Below, in pieces: positions 58,406 to 64,000 of a stretch of 64,000 nucleotides of DNA. The position numbers were made by a program, and so were the translations under genes. Numbering within the stretch: the first letter of the stretch is position 1; the number at the start of each line of letters is the position of its first letter. This DNA comes from Flaveria trinervia (taxonomy: Eukaryota; Streptophyta; Magnoliopsida; Asterales; Asteraceae): contig CM046452.1 in assembly GCA_025506515.1 (NCBI GenBank), positions 73,753,115 through 73,817,114 of the forward strand, read 5' to 3'. Under the pieces are notes generated by a model that was given only the letters and a program-made list of their open reading frames with translations, did no database searches and was not told where the DNA came from.

Positions 58406-61400
58406 TTATGTTATATTTTGTAAGGTCGTTCCGGCATGCCGCGTGATGGCATCGTGAGATACATGTATATATAATAAAAAGCAGCCCCATTAGCAGCCAC
58501 AATTAATTCATAAATAAAAAATAAGCCCACTCATCTATTTTCTATAAATTACCTCGAAATATTATTGGTCATCCGGTGAATGTCATGATCAATAATTAGC
58601 TGTTTATGTGAGTTTTGGTCAAAGAAAAATGTTTACTCCTCTAATTATTTATATGGATGAGAAGGATTGGATAGTGTTTTTGTAATATCAGTCTCACACT
58701 ATTATATCTTACGGGTACTCGTTACTCAATAACATTTTGGTACGTAGATTTTCCTATGTATAGTATAACAATACTCCTTTACACTTTCATGCATGTGGTT
58801 AAAGTTATTTCAAGATCTTAATTTGACCGCAACTAACTACTTGAAATATTAAGTACTTCATTATAATTTAACAATTCTATAGTTTAATCATTTCAAGTTT
58901 CTAATTTAAACATACTATTTATTATTATATTTTAAATTATATAATGTATATTCTGGTAATTAAACAGGTTTGAGTAATTGGTGTGGGTTACCTAATTTGA
59001 AACTCTTCTCATATGTTTCGTGTTTTCACAACATGTTTGAATTTTAAGCCATCACAGTTTTTAAATTAATTATTGTCAGTTGAATGTGACAATTATATTA
59101 TGGTCTTAATTAACCGGATATAGTCACTCCTTCCACGATATTTTCTCTTATTTTTATTTTAATTTGAACATGTCTAATAAACTTATTCACGTTAAAGAGG
59201 TCAACCTAAGCCGAAAACATCTACAATTATATAATAGGACAATAAGTATTTATTTTTTGAGTTAATACGTTAATATATCTAACACAAACATGATATGAAT
59301 TTAACGAGATGACCTCAAGCTGAATATTTTTGTGTAGAGGTGTTCAAAAAAACTATAATACAATTCGTAGCCAAAACAAAAAAAATGATTCGAATCCTTA
59401 TTTAAATCGGATATCATCCGAAATAAACTTAAAAAATATACGGGGCCATGATGGATCAATTACTTCTAACACCAAAATTTATATTTTCTTCAAATTTTTT
59501 AGCTTCTAACGTATATTTTTTAAGCGCAATCAACCAAGTAAACTTAAAAGATCATTCACGCCCGCGAAAATCACCAACCAAAAGTCCATTGTGGTAAAAC
59601 TTTTGATCCACATGAAACATATTGCATCAAGTGAGACTCGAACCCATAATCACCATTTTAAAAGGTCTCTTTAATTGAATATAAAATTCATCAAATATTT
59701 TAATATTGAAATATAAAATTCATCAAAGATTTTAGATATTACAGGTTGTGTAGATTAGTGATACCAATATATTTCATAAAAACATTTCATCTTATTTAAT
59801 AATAAAAAGACTGATAATGATTAGACAGAGAACAAGAGAACGGGAAACTGATTTTTATATTATTCTCAAACGTGAGACATTCGTGTATATAGTTATACAT
59901 GAACTAGAAACCGACAAATAATAAATATGTTATGTAATCCTCATAATGGGGGAATAATGTCCGTGCTAAACACTCCCTCTTAAACATATTTCGCTCATTA
60001 TATACTATTAACATCATATTACTTGAATAAGGTAGGCTTAATTCTTCAAGACCTAAGTTCAATAATACTACATGATCAGTTATGTTACATCGTTAAAATT
60101 CTAATAAAAAACCCCAATATGAAAATTTTAGTTAAAGAAAAATAGTACATCACGTATAACTCCCCCTCAATCAAATATGTTTCTTTATGTCATTGCAGTT
60201 TAATCTTTTATGCAAGTGGCTTGCTTAATCTTTAATGTAGTATTCTTTATTTATGTGATACATGATGTGTTGTTATCATATAGTGTAATCAGACTTGTTT
60301 TGATTGTGATGAACTTGATGTGTCTCCATGATTGAGTTTTACGTGGTTCTAATACATATACTACATTATAATCAACTAGCTGGGACTTCATGTTTTTCTT
60401 TATAGAACACTCCTATGTCTCAAGTTTTTTTTTTTAAATGAACTTATCCTTAGATACTCTAATAAAGTTGTCTCATCAAAAATCTTGCTAGAAAAACTTA
60501 ACGGGATAAAATCATAGCTAAGGAAAAGAGTGTAGTGCGCATCATACATAATTAACAACATACTTCCGGATGATTTCAAAGCTAAACTTCAGGAGATATA
60601 AGATAAAGCGATTCAGCTAGATTAGTTACGTTGCATTGTTCAAACCTTCCTAAGAAAACCCAAAGGAAGAAAAACTTAGTCAAGAGAAAAAGAATACAAC
60701 GTGTTGAATTAGAGCTATATTTTGCTAGCACATGTGTTAATAAATACATACAATATCTCATGATAATAACGAGATACACTATTACACTTATCATACTTAA
60801 GTGTGATATTTATGGACCGAATACTTCTTCGCTCTCCGCATGAGGATGGTAAGGATCATTATATGTGTATAGTGATTAGTCAACTGTAGGTGTGCTTAGT
60901 AGATTAACACTTGTATATGTATAGTGACCATTACTTATAAGTGTAAATTAATAGACCAATTCATAACAAATATACTCGAACTATAAATCGAGAAATAATT
61001 AAGTTGTGTAAGGTAGAGTAGTTGATTCTATCAAACTTGTACCTCAAATTATATACTGAGTCGATTACATCACATACTACTTGGTTGTTTTAGACCATGT
61101 TTCAGATGAAAATCTTAACCCTTAAAAGACCATATAGAAAATCTTAACCCTTAAAAGAATTTCATATAGATATCATTTTCAATGTCCCATATAAGTTTGC
61201 AGTGATGACATCTAGGTATCATCGAAAGTCCTTATTAGATTATAAGGCTGATGATCATGATAAAGTTATCGTATATATTACTGTAGAGTACAAACATGTT
61301 AAACAAGTCCACTCTATCATCACCCCTTTAATTAAATAAATTATTAACCTGAACATAACATGTTTTTAAACTAGTTGGCTACATCCCAAAACTGTTTTCT

Positions 61401-61880
61401 CGTGTTAGGTTAGTGATGCGTTGAAAATTATCACCACTAACAAAAAATTTATTTCTCTTAAAGCCGAGTAATATATAATTCCTTTTGTAAGCACACATAA
61501 AACATATAAAAAACTGTTACATATATGAATGGCTTTATCATTGTTATAAAAACCGGATGGACTGGCTAGTCAAACTGGTTAGACCAAGAACCAGACTTCA
61601 ATCCGGTTTGGTTCGATGCTTAAAACCATTTTGACGTTGAACCGGTGGTAAGAGCGGTCGAACCGAGAGGTCAGATCGGGAACCGAACCAGTTTTTATAT
61701 ATCTTTTATTAAATATTTTCATTCTTTTTATATATTTTAATTAAAAAATATAATTTAATCGGTACAACGTCGGTTCATTGTCCGGCTCAATTACGAAAAC
61801 ATTAGGTTTTATAAATACATCAAGATAATCTTGTTTAATATATGAAACCCCGAAAAAGCCACACCTTATATCCACTCAAA
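58406..61880. other. AT-rich intergenic DNA, no gene seen
   Basis: No ORF carries a recognisable motif and no tRNA or rRNA was seen. A small direct repeat AAAATCTTAACCCTTAAAAG occurs at about 61109 and 61139. A patch at 61560-61700 repeats AACCGG and GGTTCGA words, perhaps a decayed MITE. This gap holds the upstream region of the gene at 62058. Confidence 0.5.
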
Positions 61881-61890
61881 CATTTTTCTT

Positions 61891-61898
61891 TATAAATA
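61891..61898 (+). promoter_or_regulatory. TATA box of the 62058 gene
   Basis: TATAAATA lies 167 bases before the ATG, leaving a leader of roughly 135 bases that includes a CA/CATA repeat (61975-62025). A second TATAAATACATCAAG copy occurs about 83 bases upstream (61810). Confidence 0.55.
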
Positions 61899-62057
61899 CA
61901 TCAAGTGCATCAGTGCTTTTCACTTTTAATTTCACCAATCACCATTCAAGACTCACACGTAAACCCCGTGCTACACCATACACACAAACACAACCACACA
62001 TATATACATACATACACACACACACAACATATTCATCAGAGAGATCATCGTCGATTC

Positions 62058-62336
62058 ATGAAGTTCTTCTTCCCGGAGCTAGGTTTTTGCTTCGGCGGCA
62101 CCGTCATAACGCCACCGACGGAGATCATCGCCGGTGATGTCTCCACCACTCGCCGACGTATAAGGCATGGCAAATTCAGCAAACACTGGAAGCCTGAGCT
62201 ATCGGCGATTGCGGAGGACGGTGGCGTGTGCCGCCGGAGTCATGAATCGGTTAGATCGGAGAAGAAACCGTTGAATAAAACCAGATCGGCCGGAAAAACT
62301 CGCCCTCATTCGTATAGTAGCGGTGATTACAGGTAA
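62058..62336 (+). CDS. uncharacterised short plant protein (possibly first exon only)
   Basis: The ATG at 62058 opens MKFFFPELGFCFGGTVITPP, then TEIIAGDVSTTRRRIRHGKF and SKHWKPELSAIAEDGGV. A basic, Ser/Arg/Lys-rich tail ends at TAA 62334-62336 (92 aa). I chose this ATG over the in-frame one at 61905 because the upstream 51 codons lie in CA-repeat leader and look like His/Thr low complexity. GC content is far above the flanks, a TATA box is in place and there are no stops, so it looks like a live host gene. It is plausibly a small nuclear or cytosolic protein, with no signal peptide or membrane span evident. The stop lies in CAGGTAAAG, a strong splice donor, so a downstream exon is possible. 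Function unknown. Confidence 0.7.
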   Translation: MKFFFPELGFCFGGTVITPPTEIIAGDVSTTRRRIRHGKFSKHWKPELSAIAEDGGVCRRSHESVRSEKKPLNKTRSAGKTRPHSYSSGDYR

Positions 62337-62584
62337 AGCTTCTGATTATGAACTTTGAATTCATAATTCCACTAAACTGTAATAAACAGTTATTAATTAT
62401 TAGTATTAGCACGCAAGTTTAGTTAGATATTTAGAATTTCTTATCGTCTTAACTATTTAAAAAGTAGACTTACAAAAGTTATGTATTACACATGTTTGAT
62501 AATAAAAATATGTATAAATATAAATCCGTGTAGAGTTCTAATTATTGAAATTATTTGTCATATATAAAAAGTTTCAAAAAATAT

Positions 62585-63142
62585 TCTTATATTCTAATAA
62601 AATGGTAAATGGGTGTGCCACTTGTCACTACTACATTCATTTTCATTAAATTTTTCCGCTTCTCTCTTTTATTAAATAACCATATTAAATTATTAATAAT
62701 ATTATCTATTTATTTTACATTATAGTTAGCTTTTTAATAATACTAAGAAAGAGAATTTTTTATTAATGTTATTTCTATAGAGATAGTTTTTTATAAAATG
62801 ATTTTTTTCCAAAAATAAATAAATAAATTTGTTTTTACGTAATATTTCAAAATTGGTTTTTTAAAGTAATTGTTATTAAACAAAAATAATTAAAATAAGA
62901 AGTTATAGTAAGAAAATTTTTTAAAAATAAAAAAATTTTAAAACGTTATTTTAAAACAAAATGCTTAAATTATCTTTGAAAAAAACAAAAAACAAGATAA
63001 AATTTTCATATTATTGTTTTATCACTTATAGTTGTTACTCATATATAATTTCAATTATATAATGTCTAGTCTATTATTCTATAATTAATAATTTTTATTT
63101 TATTTATTTAACCCGTGTAATACACGAGGTTACTAAAGCTAG
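62585..63142 (+). mobile_element. short non-autonomous Helitron
   Basis: It starts TCTTATATTCTAATAAAATG and has GTGTGCCACTTGTCAC near the start, like the copy at 38220-39327. It ends with the hairpin CCCGTGTAATACACGAGG (about 63112-63129) and CTAG at 63139-63142 followed by T. The body is AT-rich and non-coding. Confidence 0.65.
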
Positions 63143-64000
63143 TATGATATATATGGTGTCTTTTAATTTGCGTACAAGAAATAAATTAGGAAATATTGAA
63201 TTATTTCTTTTAATAAACGAAATTGAAATGTTAGTCATAAAAGTCTAAATAAGAAAGTTAAATTAGTTGGTTGGGGGACAAAAATTGATAGTCTATAATT
63301 ATATCAAGTGTCACGTTAAGAGTTTTTTATTAGAGTACGTAGTATGATAATATGATATCATATGATTTGATATGATATAATAAGTTATAACATGTGTATT
63401 ATGGAAACCCTAAAAACCTAATTGTTTTGTGAGATACTAATAAATCTTCGTCTAACAATAGTCTAATAGATTCTTGTAATTAAATTATTTCTTTTTTGGC
63501 TTTTTTAAGAAAAATCTATCAATACCACTCGATCAAGAGATCGAAGTTCCTTTGTCTGATAAAACTATAAAACTTATTAATAAATTACATAAGTTTAAAA
63601 ACTTAAAAATTGATTATAAAGAAATAAATTGAGAATCACGATATATTTTTAAATACTCAATTTGATAAGTTCGTAACTATCTGTTGCTTTTGATCACACG
63701 ACCAACTTGTATATTCATAATTGTTAAAGAAAACACAGGAACACACAAACATACATTTGAGATGGTCAACCATCTAAATTCTTTCGATCTTGGTCAGAAG
63801 TTTAAAAACCGTTAAAATTGAAACGGTCACCTCAAAGCAAGTCGCCCGGTTTGGTCATTTTGAGATCCGTATGGTTAGATTCACGGTTTGACTATTTAAA
63901 GGTTCAGTCTAAGTTGAGATTAGACGAACTGATAGTGTACCAAACTAATTGTTTAACCATTACTCTGTATATATTTTTCTAACATTATATATATGTATTA
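63143..64000. other. AT-rich intergenic DNA, no gene seen
   Basis: No ORF or RNA gene is recognisable. A patch at 63800-63930 repeats CGGTTTG and GGTTAGATTCACGG words, similar in style to 61560-61700. Confidence 0.5.

Overview
This 64-kb window is plant nuclear DNA, almost certainly from a dicot and probably from Asteraceae. That placement rests on the retrotransposon lineages as I recall them: a Ty1/copia element with an extra ORF after pol, and long chromovirus-like Ty3/gypsy LTRs beginning TGTAACACCC. No search was run. Only one convincing host gene is visible, a short uncharacterised ORF at 62058-62336. Nearly everything else is transposable elements, mostly broken.

Positions 1-37110 are one nested stack. 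The oldest layer is a minus-strand Ty1/copia element: its 5' LTR is at 36313-37110 and gag/pol runs leftward. It is interrupted by a 5'-truncated LINE (31772-33038, 11-bp TSD), by a 3.27-kb solo LTR (26370-29636, TSD ATCAG), and by a plus-strand Ty3/gypsy element whose 3' LTR ends at 26204. The gypsy element is itself interrupted twice. A plus-strand Ty1/copia element (1-7419, left end outside the window) lies in its gag. A minus-strand gypsy with a tandem LTR-internal-LTR-partial internal structure (12652-25683) lies in its 3' LTR. That inner element has an initiator-Met PBS, a coiled-coil ORF upstream of gag, a short candidate intron inside gag, and a nearly complete pol broken mainly by frameshifts.

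Positions 37111-40426 hold an AT microsatellite and a head-to-tail array of three Helitron-like units, one carrying a second Helitron on the opposite strand. From 40427 to 55224 there are four plus-strand solo LTRs related to the outer gypsy LTR; three have perfect 5-bp TSDs. Each carries a degenerate array of short CATGCGCC or CATTCGCA motifs. AT-rich intergenic DNA lies between them, with an LTR fragment, a MITE-like element and microsatellites.

Positions 55225-64000 are AT-rich intergenic DNA with Helitron termini, a probable tRNA-derived SINE, possible gene fragments near 56.7-58.1 kb, and the single host gene with a TATA box upstream.

The coding remnants do not work together as a pathway. 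They record successive insertions, decay, solo-LTR formation and at least one deletion.
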